DNA of 64,000 nt from Enchytraeus crypticus (GCA_905160935.1 CAJHZI010000840.1:62001-126000), one strand, 5' to 3'; shown: positions 22,119 through 33,857, counted from the stretch's first letter. A program made the numbers and translations. The notes: generated by a model not told the origin, from the letters alone.

Positions 22119-22600
22119 CTTAATGGTAAATTATTGTTATATAATTGTTAGAAATGAAAATCTAGTTATGATTAATTTACTTCACACTTTAGTAAACCAC
22201 TTGAAATATCCTTTTTTTATAAATAACTGTAGTTGATGAACAGTCTTAGATGGCATGACCTTTTTGAGCCTTATGCCTCGATTCGATCTATACATAAGTT
22301 TCAATATGCTGTTTAGATTTTGAACTCTCCAAATCTCTCGCATGATAGATCACTGGTCTACTGATAACACGCTTCCATTATTATTATCCCTTTTTCGTTT
22401 CTAACTGTCATAGAGTACGAACAGGCAGATATCTTGGGGAAACTCGGCTATATATGCCTTGGACCCCTTTCGCTAATAGGATTGATAAACTAAGTGGTTG
22501 ACGTTACGTAACTTTAGTTGTTGAACATTAATAATCGCTTATTATTGTAATTGTTGTTTCTCTCGTCAAAAAGCGAACAGTTGATTAATAGAAATATCAA
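22119..22600. repeat. dispersed repeat E, copy 2
   Basis: Nearly identical to 4170-4622. The LINE to the left inserted into this repeat: the duplicated AGATACGCATAGG belongs to it (compare 'tatgcatagg' at 4164). It ends 'cagttgattaatagaaatatcaa'. Confidence 0.8.
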
Positions 22601-22660
22601 AGAGTGAAGGCGTTATTTACCATGAACTTGCTAGTAGGCAGTGAACTAAGAGAGATAATA
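22601..22660 (+). mobile_element. RTE-like LINE 3' scrap
   Basis: 'gtgaaggcgttatttaccat' through 'aggcagtgaactaagagaga' is the last 55 bp of the RTE-like family. The minimal length shows how short 5'-truncated insertions can be here. Confidence 0.75.
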
Positions 22661-22989
22661 GTTAAGGTGAAAATTGTAAGATAGTGTTCAATGTTTTTCA
22701 GGCCAGGCACCTTCCATACAGGGCCCTTAGTATATCAAATGTGGACCCTAGAGGGGGAAGGCACTAGGGACAAATTCGAGCTAGAGGAATTGATAGAGTT
22801 ATCCCCCTTCACCCTCTACGTTGACCACTTCTCTAACGTATTTATGCATATAAATTGCTATAAATACAATGAAGACAATGTTTAACAAATTCATTGGTGG
22901 GCTTATGAGGGGGACGGGCCCTCTGAATCCTCCTCAATCTACCCATGCGCCTGCATACAAAAAGACTTTTTTAAAAATACGAAAGTGAA
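22661..22989. other. unassigned short ORF region
   Basis: A 64-codon plus ORF (22691-22885) starting 'MFFRPGTFHTGPLVYQMW' has no match that I recognise. Confidence 0.3.
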
Positions 22990-23640
22990 GAGTGTCCCAG
23001 AATAGAGGGGAAGTCCATATTATAATAAATGATACGAAATTGGAACAGATAGGGAGTTTCAAATATTTATAGTTAATGTTTTACTATAACAGACGATGGG
23101 AAATGTGAGACTGAAAAAAATGTAGTAGGATTGCTCAAGCAAAAGACGCCTTCGGTAATAGGCAAGAACTTTTATCAAAAAAGTCTAAAGAAAGACACTA
23201 AGATAAAGATAGTGAAAACCTTGGTATGGACCACGCTAGTATATGAATGTGAAACATGGACCTTAAGGAAGGAAGATATCAGGAAACTACAGGCATTGGA
23301 AGAGTGGATATGGAGAAGAATGGAGAGGATTAGCTGGACTCTAAAAGTTGCTAATGAGGATGTTCTGGAGAGAGTTGGCAAAGATAGACGGTTGATGGAT
23401 ACATTTAGAAATAGAAAGAAGAGTTGGAAAGGACACACTCTTGTGGGGAAGTATACTAAAAGAGGTCATAGAAGGCACAATGGAAGGAAAAAGAGGCAGG
23501 CCGAAATTAGGAATGTTAGATGATTTAAAGATCCACTCATACGTGGACATGACGAGGAACGCGGAAGACCGAGAACTGTGGAAGCGTTATATATGATGGA
23601 CATGGCAGTATGCATTGCACTAAAAGAGAGAAAGAGCAAG
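22990..23640 (+). pseudogene. RTE-like LINE C-terminal copy
   Basis: A plus-strand 3' portion of the family: a broken 'LEQIGSF', then an open stretch 'TLVWTTLVYECETWTLRKED' (the usual YGCETW is YECETW), 'EWIWRRMERISWT', 'VLERVGKDRRLMDTFRNR', and the 3' end 'gcactaaaagagagaaag'. Diverged and frameshifted, not functional. Confidence 0.85.
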
Positions 23641-24414
23641 ACGTCATCACTGTGACTCAATATCTACTACATGTATAATGCCTGCGGTAAACACCTTTGT
23701 GACGTGAGCCACTTCAATGTTCTATAATTATGGTCCCAAATTCAGCTCAAATTCTTTGGCAGTACATTAACAGTTAAAATCACAACCTCGCCATACATAC
23801 TGTACATGCACTATATGGATAGATTCTCGGAAAAAACATTCAGACAACATACAGTCAAACTCATATCAGTTTGGCTGGGCTAAACGAGAAAGTCTTGCCT
23901 CTATATGCAGGTGAACATTAACAAAGTAGCAAAGTACTAAAAACATCGGAACCTCGCCATCTGAAAGAAAAAATTGGGGCCGATGGGTTACGTAGGTTGG
24001 AAACCATAGATCTATACTATGAGATGAAAGTTTTAGATCTTAATTATTGACAGTATACAGTAGTATATCAAAGCGTTTGATCTACATCATGCATCTGTTA
24101 CTGTCTTTAAACCACAAACATGTTACTTATAGTATACATGTAAATTTGTAGAACTTTTACATCCTCCTGCCTTTGTTATGTAGTAAAACAAATTGAAGAT
24201 TGCGATATCCATATAGTTTTTCTACTAACGAGTAACGTTAGTCGAATGAGTGATACTAATGAGTAACGCGATTCTTTCACTTCCACGAATGTAAAAGTAA
24301 ACCCACGACAAAAATACTTCGTTAATTTAAAAGTAAAAGTATCGGTTAAGTACTCTTATTTGTAAAGAAGTATATTACCTCTTTACTTCCTTACTGTAAG
24401 TTCCTTACTTATAC

Positions 24415-24416
<2 letters not shown>
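23641..24416. other. no recognisable gene
   Basis: No ORF or repeat family recognised. Composition becomes AT-richer toward 24.4 kb. Confidence 0.4.
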
Positions 24417-24458
<42 letters not shown>

Positions 24459-24512
24459 ATATAGTATATATATAATATAAATATATATATATATATACAT
24501 GTATATAGGCTC

Positions 24513-24602
24513 GCTCTCTCTCTTAGTGCACTGCCTACTGGCAGGTCCATGGTGCATCATAACGCCGCTACTCTTCTTTGTCTTCCGCTTTCCTCTTCTT
24601 GG
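24513..24602 (-). mobile_element. RTE-like LINE 3' scrap
   Basis: 'ctctctcttagtgcactgcc' to 'gtcttccgctttcctcttct': the last 90 bp of the RTE-like family on the minus strand, wedged between AT tracts. Confidence 0.85.
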
Positions 24603-24604
24603 CT

Positions 24605-24663
<59 letters not shown>

Positions 24664-24714
24664 ATATTGGAATACTGTATACTTGGCTATTTATATATAC
24701 ATAATAATAATAAT

Positions 24715-24790
24715 AATAATAATAAAGGTTTATCGTCCGTTTCCTCATCCAGAGATGATGTCAGGGACATCCTCAACAGGACACATCACT
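24715..24790 (-). mobile_element. L2/CR1-like LINE or SINE tail
   Basis: 'cgtccgtttcctcatccaga' and 'gatgatgtcagggacatcc' match, on the minus strand, the terminal block of the L2-like element at 53745-53775 ('ccctgacattgccttttggc', 'gaggaaccggatgttaaa'). An (ATA)n run at 24701-24724 forms the tail. Confidence 0.6.
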
Positions 24791-25103
24791 ACAGATCAAT
24801 TCATTCATACCAATTTGCGAAAGAAATGTGCTGAGGAGAAGTAAGGTCCTAAACGAAAGCCAGTCCGGTGATCAAGAAATGGTTAAGGTAGATTGACTAT
24901 GTCTATGGTGGGAAAGGGTAAGTTTTAAGTTTGCTAGAGAATGTTGAAAAAGAAAAACAAGAGCGAAGATTAGCAGGTAAAGAGTTATATACATGTATAT
25001 ATATATATATATATATAAATATATATATTTAGAAATATAATTTAATATATACAAATATATATATATATATAATTTAATATATATATATATATGTATGTAT
25101 ATA

Positions 25104-25152
<49 letters not shown>

Positions 25153-25154
<2 letters not shown>

Positions 25155-25375
25155 CTTCTTCTTCTTCAGTGCACTGCCAAGTGACAGGTTCAAGGTACAT
25201 ATTGATACTCAAAATCTGCTTTCTCGCTCCATAAGAGCACTCCTTAGATCAGCAAGTTAATCCCTTCACAAAGTCAATGCCTTCTCCATACCTTCTGTAG
25301 CCTTTAGCTTGGGAAAGTATGGCTTCTGAGGTGGTTTTCCGTTGCCTTCCTCAGATAGCCACTATATAGCCACTC
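25153..25375 (-). mobile_element. RTE-like 3' end, variant subfamily
   Basis: A longer copy of the repeat at 10236-10397: 'ttcttcttcagtgcactgcc', 'ctccataagagcactcctta', then 'gtatggcttctgaggtggtt'. It lies between AT tracts. Confidence 0.6.
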
Positions 25376-25387
25376 TATGTCCATAGG

Positions 25388-25458
<71 letters not shown>

Positions 25459-25468
25459 TATATATAGC

Positions 25469-25507
<39 letters not shown>

Positions 25508-25534
25508 TATATATATTTATACATACATGTATAT

Positions 25535-26654
25535 GATAAAGTGAAATAGAAATGTGAAATAAAATTATTTTAGGAGGTAAAAGCCGTAAAGTATATTTGT
25601 AAATTAAATGAATTACTGCTATGTGTCAACTTCAAACCGACCATTATTAGGCAAGCCGTTCGAAGTACGTTCAGCAGCAAAGAAGAATTGATCCACAGAT
25701 CCAGTAGTACATGAATCTGCTGCTGCAGGTTCATAGCGTGGTATGTAGTATTTAATCAAGAGCCTATCCATCTTTCAAAATCTGGGGGTGGCAAAAGAAT
25801 TCACTAGCGAAGCGGGCAAAAGAATTTTTACGTTCCACGCAGTAGTGGAGACACATATTTCATCTGTACCCCACTGCAGGGAACAATGATTTTGTTGCCC
25901 CCGCGCAGCCTGAAAGGGACCATTAAATTATTTGTGGTCAATTTAGTGTAAATGAAATTTAATCATTTGGCTTACTGCAATGTAGGCCTAATTATGTAGT
26001 ATTATCTTCATATGACGAATCTCCAAAGTCCTTGAAGGCATGTGTTTTGTCCCAATTTTTCACGAAGTATAGATGGACACATGCAGGATTCGTTGGTGGG
26101 TGTGAGGCTATCGAAAACGTTTTGGATAGAGTTCCACACGACATCAGTTGCGGAAAGTGTTAGATTTGATGCAAAGACCAGCTAGGGGAGGGGGATCAAA
26201 ATTTAAGTCAAGCATAAACTGAAATAAGGGGGCCGGGAAAGTTGTCCAACGGCGGGGTCCAGGGGCGGAGGAGTAGCAGGCGGAGGGGGTAGGGTGGTTA
26301 GGTGTGATTGAATGGAGGGGTAGGAGAAGGAGGGGCGGGAGGGTAGGGAGACTTGTCTCTCGGTGAATTCCTGGACAGAGGGAAAGGCGGTCTAGGGGAC
26401 GAAGTCCCCAGAAGCTGACGCACTTTTGTAAATTTTAAACATTGTCTTCTAATTGATAGCACTTGATAGTAGACAGAACTGTAAAAGTAATACTGTAGTA
26501 GTTAGGCCTACTGCAACTAATGGTCATATATAATTTTTACAATAGTTTGTTTTACAAAAATTGCAGACGCATGTCCGTCATTACGTGAAACTTCCCAAGA
26601 TCCCATGGTCAATTTAAATTTCCCACAGAAGGTTAGAACAATCGGCAACAACAA
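25535..26654. other. unassigned; G-rich tract
   Basis: No gene recognised. 26221-26350 is strikingly G-rich on the plus strand against an AT-rich background. It contains GGGG-C-GGG-A-GGG-TA-GGG at 26332-26348, which fits the G-quadruplex pattern. Confidence 0.5.
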
Positions 26655-27001
26655 CAACATCATCATCATCTTCCCTTAAATCCCAGTTTAACTAGTGCCA
26701 GGATACGAAGAGGCCTTCTCCAATCCTCTCTGTCCCGCACCTCCTTATCATCAGTCAGTCCTCTATATTTCATGACCCTCTTAATCACCATATCCCACGT
26801 CAGTTGTAGTCTATCTAGCTTAACATCCAGCTCTTCCCTTCAAACTCTCTTTACTACATCCTCATCTATCTTTCTCACAATATGCCCATTCAATCTCATT
26901 CTAAACTGAGCCAACCTATTCCCTAAACACTAAAACTCATCCTCACATTCGTTTTCCATTCTGTCCTTCATTGTTTTATCACACAATCACACATTAGACA
27001 A

Positions 27002-27090
27002 CTCTCTCTCATAGTGCACTGCCTACTGGCAGGTCCATGGTATATAACGCCTCCACTCTTCTTTGTCTTCCGCATTCCTCATCCTTAAAA
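27002..27090 (-). mobile_element. RTE-like LINE 3' scrap inside family 2
   Basis: 'ctctctcatagtgcactgcc' through 'gtcttccgcattcctcatcc' is the 3' end of the main RTE-like family inserted into the older family-2 element. Confidence 0.85.
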
Positions 27091-27204
27091 CCATGTTACA
27101 TTAGAGGTAACATTCTCATTTCTGCCACATACGCACTCTGCAAAGGTTCCCTTTTATTGCTCAACATTCCGATCAATGCATCATAACTGGCCTTACCACA
27201 GAAC

Positions 27205-27350
27205 TGACTGGCTGGAGCCAGTGGCGATGTCGGTAAGATATTCGACCGCGGATCAATATGTGCCGGGTTCAAATCCTGGGCTGTCCCGTCGCAGACATCG
27301 CTTTCGATTGAGGAAACGGACGTTAGCCTTAGCATTTCTACCAACTATCA
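27205..27350 (+). mobile_element. tRNA-derived SINE, copy S6 (best preserved)
   Basis: The plus strand carries A-box 'TGGCGATGTCGG' (27221-27232) and B-box 'GGTTCAAATCC' (27267-27277) at tRNA-like spacing, then 'gctgtcccgtcgcagacatc', 'gctttcgattgaggaaacgg' and 'acgttagccttagcatt'. The 5' part is tRNA-derived; the 3' part resembles the terminal block of L2/CR1-like LINEs in this window. Nested in a family-2 LINE. Confidence 0.9.
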
Positions 27351-28011
27351 ACTTTGCATTTCAATCTTAGTGATATTTTCCTATCAGGCAACAGTTCACT
27401 AGCTGCCCTCCACTTTTTTCACCAAGCCTGAATCCTACTAGTAACCTCCTTTTCCAACTCCCAGTCACACTCTATTGTAGACCCCAAATACGTAAAGTTT
27501 GTTACCTTCCTTAGCCACACCCTGGGCTTATTAATCTCTCTCCGTTTATCAGTTCCCTCTCCATCTACTCTCCAAATGCTCGATTTTTCCTTATTCACCC
27601 GCAGCCCTTTACTTTTCAATGCCTTTCTCACGTTCTCTGACTTCTCACTTACTTTCTTCACAGAATCTCCTTCTATCACCACATCGTCTGCAAATAACAT
27701 GCATCACGAAGCCTCCTTAAGAAGTTCATTAAGCAACTTATCCGTAACCAAAATAAATAAATATGGACGTAGGGCTGATCGTTGGCGAACCCCAATCGTC
27801 ACATAACTCTCGTGAGTGATAGCTCCACTCTCACACTAGTCCTCACCCTGCTATACGTATTTTTTATTATATCAATATACCTTCTGTCACTTTTCGCTTC
27901 TTCAGAACTTCCCACACCAGTTCTCTCGGAACCTCATTATAGGCCTTCTCCAGGTCCACAAATACCATACCTGTATCTTCTTCCTCCTTCTCTTCTCCAG
28001 CAACTGCCTCA

Positions 28012-28120
28012 AAAAGATGGTAAAGCTAATGATAAGCTCAGTTTCCTCACTATAATGCGATGTCAGTGACGGGCGATCCCAGGATTTGACCCCGCACACA
28101 CTGATCCGCGATCGAATAAA
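28012..28120 (-). mobile_element. tRNA-derived SINE, copy S7
   Basis: 'gatggtaaagctaatgataa', 'cagtttcctcactataatgc', 'gatgtcagtgacgggcgatc' and 'aggatttgaccccgcacaca': a minus-strand copy nested in the family-2 LINE. Confidence 0.85.
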
Positions 28121-28215
28121 CATAAAGATAGGCTCTGTTGTCAACCTTCCGGGCATAATCCCACACTGGTTGCCCTTAATGATTATTCAACCTCTCAGTC
28201 TACTTTCCGCTACTT

Positions 28216-30371
28216 TCTCCAAACCAAATTGTAAACAATTGTTTTGACTGAATCTTGATGTCTGGCCATTTAGTGTAGTATCAATAATGACGGTGTTTGT
28301 TTAAATAAAGCGCACTTTTGATTTTTTGTTCAGTGGACAATATAGTCCCAAACGTGTAAATAGGCCTACCAGCGTTATTGACGTGTCCGTCCACCGACCA
28401 ACTGATTGCATAGGGAAATGTCCCCCAATAATCCTTCGATTTCTAGGGTACCATTAACACTAATGTTCCTCTTAGGCAAGATTCTGGGGGACATATCCTC
28501 CGCAACCACCTCCCCACCTGCCATTTTATGAGCCCATGTTTTTAATGCACTGCTCTACGAGATAAGAAACCTTCTCAGCCTCAGTGTTTAACACACGCAA
28601 CGAATTACGCGCCTGCAGGATATCTGTCTGAAGAATTTCACAGATGAATAATAAACTAGTACACCAGTGCAGGCCTTGCGAGCACGCACAAACACACACA
28701 CACCGATCTCTCCTAGCTCAGGTGTTCAGAGCTCGAATAGTTTCTTTTAGCAATATTACAGTGTAGTATATGCCGATACATCATAGTGATACTTGATAGG
28801 CCTATAGCTATATGATGTAATGTTCTCTTGCTTAATTTACGTAACTTAACTGTATTTGGTACTAAATTAAAACTTTTGTGATAAAAATTGACGATTATAT
28901 TTTACAATGTATTTACATCATGGTAGTAACGATATTATCGAGTATATATCTACATGTATATCATATTACAATAATTTATTTACATAATTTATAATGAACA
29001 TACATATATTTATTTATTGCGTTCGAGTTTTTATATAAATTTATAAATGTTGTGTAGGGGCCTTGACTAATAAAATAATACCTAATAATAACTAAGTGTT
29101 GCAGCTTGCAAAGTGAAAGGCTAGCTATAAATATTGCTGCTCGGAATCTTTGAAACAAAGAACACTCCTCTGACCAATATGTTAATTTTTCTCATTGGTG
29201 CTAAGCTCTACACAAGTAGTGTAAGAAATAAATAAAGAAACAACTTGAAATAAAAGTATATACAATTAGAAAGGCCTGATCAGAATTTTACTCAAATTAA
29301 AAATACAAAGTACTTGACATTTTTAGTATTTTTAGTATTTTTTAGTATTTTTTTGACATTCTTAGTATTTTTTAGTCAAAAGATAAAGTACTTGTAAATT
29401 TTTAAAGAAACAAATTAGACTAGGCCTACATTGATTAAAGTTTTGCACGTGTTATATGTACGTTTTATATATATGCACGTGTTATATATACGTTTATAAG
29501 TGTATAACTTAGTTTCAAGACGTGCTTATATAGAATTTTAATTATATTATATTATTGCCTCCACAATGAAGTTTGAATTAACATGGAATGAAGATTACCA
29601 TAGGCAAATAATAATAGACAAAAAAGGCTAAATGTAAAGTTAAAATTAAACGTAAGTAGGCAATCAAATTTAAACGTTTAGATAGCTTAATGGCTGTGCC
29701 CTCTATGACAGTCGGCTTTGCATGCTAAATGATGACTAGTAATTGCTAACACATCAAAGTACTTTACTATGATAACATGAGGTTAGGCTAATAAACGATT
29801 AATTTGTATTTCTGTTGAAAGATATAGGTAATTTTAAATTCGCATTTTTGTATTTGAGATTGCACATTTATGACAATAAGTGTATAAAATTATAATTTCT
29901 AATTTCTAAATTAGTTCATTGTAAATAATTATAGTCAAAAAGTTTTAGGTGACATTTATAAATAAAAACATATCTACATTTCAATTTAATATAAAAATTA
30001 TGTACAAAAAAATTAAATCAGTGCCCGCTATTGTACTATTAATTTTTTTAATTCATTATTTTAATTGACTTATCATAATTCTAAAATAAAATAATTTAAT
30101 TATATAAGAAGGAAATATAAATATATTTTAACATTCAAAACTACTTCCTAAATTCTTCTTCCCTATCGTCCCTACCTGCACTTCTTTCCACTGACGCCAA
30201 TCTACAGTATATCTGTTCCAAATATTCTTACCTCATTGAGCAGACGTTCATTTTCATATGCAGCACCCACAATCTGGAACTCTTTATTATTATTATTTAT
30301 TAATAGTTGCATAGTTCATTTTTTTGTAATATAATGACATTTTCTATTAATGCTGATATGATATATATAAT
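28216..30371. other. AT-rich, no recognisable gene
   Basis: About 2 kb without a supported ORF. Low-complexity 'tttttagtattttttagtat' occurs at 29320-29375 and 'gcacgtgttatatatacgtt' type repeats at 29446-29495. I see no exon of the IF gene or other gene. Confidence 0.5.
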
Positions 30372-30552
30372 AATCTATCTTCCGCCTTCCTCTTCATTTC
30401 CACATGAGTGGGTCTTTAAATCATCTAACATACCTAACCTCGGCCTGCCCCTGCCTCTTTTTCCTGCCATTCTACTATAGCATAACCGGGTCCCTAACGT
30501 CCCTTTCTTATGTTATTTGTGTACTTATGACCCAGTTATCATTTACGTGGAC
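30372..30552 (-). repeat. segmental duplicate of LINE/insert junction
   Basis: This block matches 30919-31092 almost base for base: RTE-like LINE 3' coding text, then the junction 'attctactatagcataaccg' into an unrelated insert. Since it carries the same junction, it arose by duplication of the already-interrupted element. Confidence 0.85.
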
Positions 30553-30797
30553 TCTGCTGTATGTATTGTAGGCCTATAAGTAACAGTTTGTAGAATTTGA
30601 TTATCTAATGTAATAAATTCTAAATAAAAAGAATTTAAATTCTGCTTATTTATCATATGTGATACTGTCAGAAATCAGATTCGAACAAAGTGCAGCGGGC
30701 TTATTTTTTATACATGTATAAAAAATGTTATATAATATTTTATAAAATCTATATACAGACAAATAAGGTTTTGTCTATATAAATTTTGATTCAAGGG

Positions 30798-30843
30798 AAG
30801 ATGATGATGATGATGATGATAATGATGATGATGATGATGATGA
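30798..30843 (+). repeat. (GAT)n microsatellite
   Basis: 'gatgatgatgatgat' with one 'aat' interruption, immediately left of an RTE-like LINE insertion. The ORF beginning 'MIQGKMMMMMM' is an artefact of this repeat. Confidence 0.9.
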
Positions 30844-30846
30844 TGG

Positions 30847-33164
30847 ACTATTTATCTCTCTTAACTCTTAGTGCACTGCCTACTGGCAGGTCCATGGTAC
30901 ATAACGCCTCCACTCTTCTCTATCTTCGCCTTCCTCTTCATTTCCACATGAGTGGGTCTTTAAATCATCTAACATACCTAACCTCGGCCTGCCCCTGCCT
31001 CTTTTTCCTGCCATTCTACTATAGCATAACCGGGTCCTTAACGTCCCTTTCTTATGTTATTTGTGTACTTGTGACCCAGTTATCATTTACCTTGTTGTCT
31101 TACCCTTTGTAAGACGATGATGTTATTATACTTCGGTAATATTCCGTTGTAACCCATTTATAGTTTCTTGTATAGATTGCTGTGTGATGGTGCATGCTTC
31201 TTCAACCTATGTTCCAGAGCTTCCGTTAAGCTATTAATTAGTCGTAGGTCTTTCTTTAGTTATGCTTATATTTATCTTTCGGTTCTATGCTTTGTATATA
31301 GAGATATCACTGAATATCTCTTTTTGTCCTTCTTTCTCTGGTTTGAACCGGATGCTTAATCGAATTGATATCTAGAGATTATGATTATTAACTTGACTTG
31401 TATAGTAAGAGTGACTTGAGGATTCGGTCACTAGCATTCGGAGTGAGTAGTTAGAGTTGAGTGAGAGTCGAAGACTTGTCACTTAGAGTCGGGGACTCAG
31501 AGTCGGTCACTTGTCGAGTCGGTTAGGTGAGTTGGGTAGTCAACATGACACAGGTACATAGACTGTTTTAGTATGATATGTATGTTTGTATGTTTGAAGT
31601 TATGATATGTTAGAATATCACAACAGTTGTAATTGAATTATGTTTACAAACTGTAGTTATTATGTGATGCGTGAATTGTAATTGAATGTGTTATTAAATA
31701 TATTGTTATGTTAGAACTCGTGTTGTTCTGTAGCTTAGAGATAACATTGGAATTGCGCCTTCAATACTATACCACCTCGGCCAGGACAACCCATATTCCT
31801 TCGGGAACCTTCCAAAGACGATAAGCCAAGCCAGAAGTTTAACAAACCATATAAGAATCGTATAAAGAAGTACAAAGTAATCTTTGATTCGTTATTCTAC
31901 CTTCTATGACCTCCTTTAATAGACCTTCCCCCCTTAGAATGTGTCCTATCCATCTCTTCTTCCTATTTCTTAATACATTTATTAACTGTATATCTGTACC
32001 AACTCTCTCCAGAACTTCCTCATTTGTAACCTTTTGAGGCCAGCTAATCCTCTCCATTCTTCTCAAAATCCACATTTCCAATGCCTCCAGTTTCCTGATA
32101 TCTTCCTTCCTTAAGGTCCATGTTTCACATCCATACAATAGCGTGGTCCAAACTAAAGTTTTCACTATCTTTATCTTTGTGTCTTTCTTTAGACTTTTTG
32201 TTAATAGTTCTTTTCTACTACCAAAGGCCGCTTTTGCTTGTGCAATCCTACTGCATATTTTTTGTCTCACATTTCCCATCATCGGTTATAGTATGACCCA
32301 AATATTTGAAACTCTTTACCTGTTCCAATTGCGTACCATTTATTGTGATCTTAACTTCACCTTTATTATTGGACACTCTCATAACCTTGGTCTTTTTTAT
32401 ATTAATCTTCATGCCATGTCTTAGGGCCGTATCATTCAGCCTATCCATTACCTTCTGCAATCCAATCTCGCTGCCTGCTACCATTCCTTGGTCATCCGCA
32501 AATCGTACATCTTGTAACAAATTCCCTCCTACTTTTATTCCTTCTTCTAAGTCTTCAATGGCTTCCTCCATCATTGCCTCAGCGTAAATGTTAAGCTCGT
32601 CGAAATTATACAACCTTAGTATTCGTCCTATTTCACCTTCTTCTATATTCTTCTATATCCTGTATTCTTGTTGGATTTTTATTACTGCTCTTTGATTCAT
32701 GTACAAGTTCAAAATTAGTCTTCTATCTCTCCAGTCAGTTCCTGTTCTTGTAAGATATTCATCATCGTTTTCCAATCAATCCTGTCAAAGGTCTTCTCGT
32801 AGTCTATATAGCATACAAAAACATCATTTCCATATTCTAAGCTTCTTTCGCAAAGAACCCGCATTACTCCTGTTGCTTCTCTTATGCCGCATCCTTTCCT
32901 AAAACCAAATTGAGTCTTGCTCAGTATCATCTCTGCTTTCGACTGAATTCGATTATTTACTATCTTTAATAAGATCTTCGATGCATGAGGTATTAAGCTG
33001 ATTGTTCTGTAATCCGAACACTCCACAGCATTGGCTTTTTTGGGAATTGGAATCATCACTGACTTGGTAAAGTCGTCTGGCCAAATACCTGTACTGTACA
33101 CTTCCATACATACCTCCATTAACTTTTTGAGTGTTTCTCCTTCCAACATTTTCAAACTATTTAT
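30847..33164 (-). pseudogene. RTE-like LINE with 9-bp duplication, interrupted
   Basis: The body at 30856-33155 is flanked by ACTATTTAT (30847-30855 and 33156-33164). On the minus strand it encodes reverse transcriptase 'KMLEGETLKKLMEVC', 'SDYRTISLIPHASK', 'QFGFRKGCGIREATGV', 'CYIDYEKTFDRIDW', intact 'DVRFADDQGMVAG', 'SFKYLGHTITDDGK', 'LLYGCETWTLRKEDIRKLE' and 'RWIGHILRGE', then is split by an 874-bp insert (31020-31893) before its 3' end. Stops and frameshifts occur, but the catalytic FADD and first Asp region are better kept than in the copy at 20.5 kb. The 5' part including the endonuclease is missing. Confidence 0.9.
31013..31900. mobile_element. unidentified 874-bp insertion with 7-bp duplication
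   Basis: LINE sequence is continuous across this block: ATTCTAC occurs at 31013-31019 and again at 31894-31900, and the text between (31020-31893) is foreign. The insert starts 'tatagcataaccgggtcc' and ends 'gtaatctttgattcgtt', without an A-tail or clear terminal inverted repeats. It contains a G-rich stretch with repeated 'gagtcgg' motifs (31400-31540) and 'gtagcttagagataacattg' near 31740 that could be an LTR end followed by a leader. No transposase or pol. Class unknown. Confidence 0.65.
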
Positions 33165-33857
33165 ATGTAATATATATTTTTAAAATCGGTAACAGAAAAA
33201 CTGTTGCAATACCATAATAAAAATGCTTCCTATATTGCCATAATATTTCTATAACAGCTAGTTCGTAAAATATTGCACAAAATATTGGTCATGAACGTAA
33301 CGATTTTTGATAATAACATTTTCATATAATAATAACTAATAAAAGTTATTATAATAATAGCTTTTATGGAGGTCTACAGTTCACAGAAATGTCAATGTTT
33401 TAATTAATTTCTTATCTTAAAGTAGTAAATTTTATCTATAAAATAAAGGCCAACATTGCCAAACATATAGCAAACATTAAAATTTTAACATTTGATTCCG
33501 AATCACAAGATTTTTTACCAGAGCCTGAGTTTAATCTGAGTTTAGAGCCTATGGCCTACAGTCTATCAAAATACACACTTATCAGCCAGTGCTTCTACTT
33601 ACAAACTTCGACCAGTTTGGCGCGGCTCGCCGTCGTGTACTAACTTAACGATTCTACTTCGTGTGTACTAACTAGAGAGTTTGATCACGATGCTGGCTCG
33701 CGACATTTTAAGTCGTCTAGGTAGTAAGCCGATATAGACGGATAATTCTGGCGTGATGGTAGCACCCTTAATTACTTTGACGTTGCTGTGTCATCGACAA
33801 GCCAGGCGAAAAAGGTTGTGTCGACAAGTCGTATCGACTGAGACACTTTCTTTTTGT
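33165..33857. other. no recognisable gene
   Basis: AT-rich sequence; a slightly GC-richer patch at 33600-33770 has no supported ORF. Confidence 0.4.

Larger units (their letters stand above)
24417..25534. repeat. (AT)n microsatellite cluster
   Basis: Long AT-dinucleotide tracts at 24417-24500, 24605-24662, 24997-25150 and 25388-25520 separated by transposon scraps. The shadow ORFs here are all Tyr-Ile repeats. Such tracts are prone to slippage and assembly error. Confidence 0.95.
26655..28215 (-). pseudogene. RTE-like LINE family 2, degraded and thrice interrupted
   Basis: A minus-strand non-LTR element distinct from the main RTE-like family. Reading right to left: 'IMPGRLTTEPIF' near 28160 (RT block before the first Asp), 'VFVDLEKAYNEVPRELVW' near 27975-27900 (catalytic Asp), 'MLFADDVVIEGDS' at 27700 (FADD intact), 'VTNFTYLGSTIE' near 27480, 'EVTSRIQAW', then 'YVAEMRMLPLM' near 27100 and the C-terminal 'MRLNGHIVRKID' to about 26680 with an (ATG)n tail. 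SINEs at 27.2 and 28.0 kb and an RTE-family-1 end at 27.0 kb interrupt it. Frameshifts throughout; not functional. Confidence 0.85.

Noticed and set aside
24499-25054. Several ORFs rich in Tyr and Ile
   Set aside because: Artefacts of (AT)n repeats on both strands.
27205-27290. True tRNA gene from good A and B boxes
   Set aside because: Acceptor and anticodon stems do not pair convincingly and the same unit with its tail is repeated many times, so it is a SINE.
30786-31112. 108-codon ORF starting with a methionine run
   Set aside because: The start is (GAT)n and the rest is the antisense of RTE-like LINE coding sequence.
31839-33155. A functional host reverse-transcriptase gene
   Set aside because: Frameshifts, missing endonuclease, target-site duplication and an internal insertion show a dead LINE copy.
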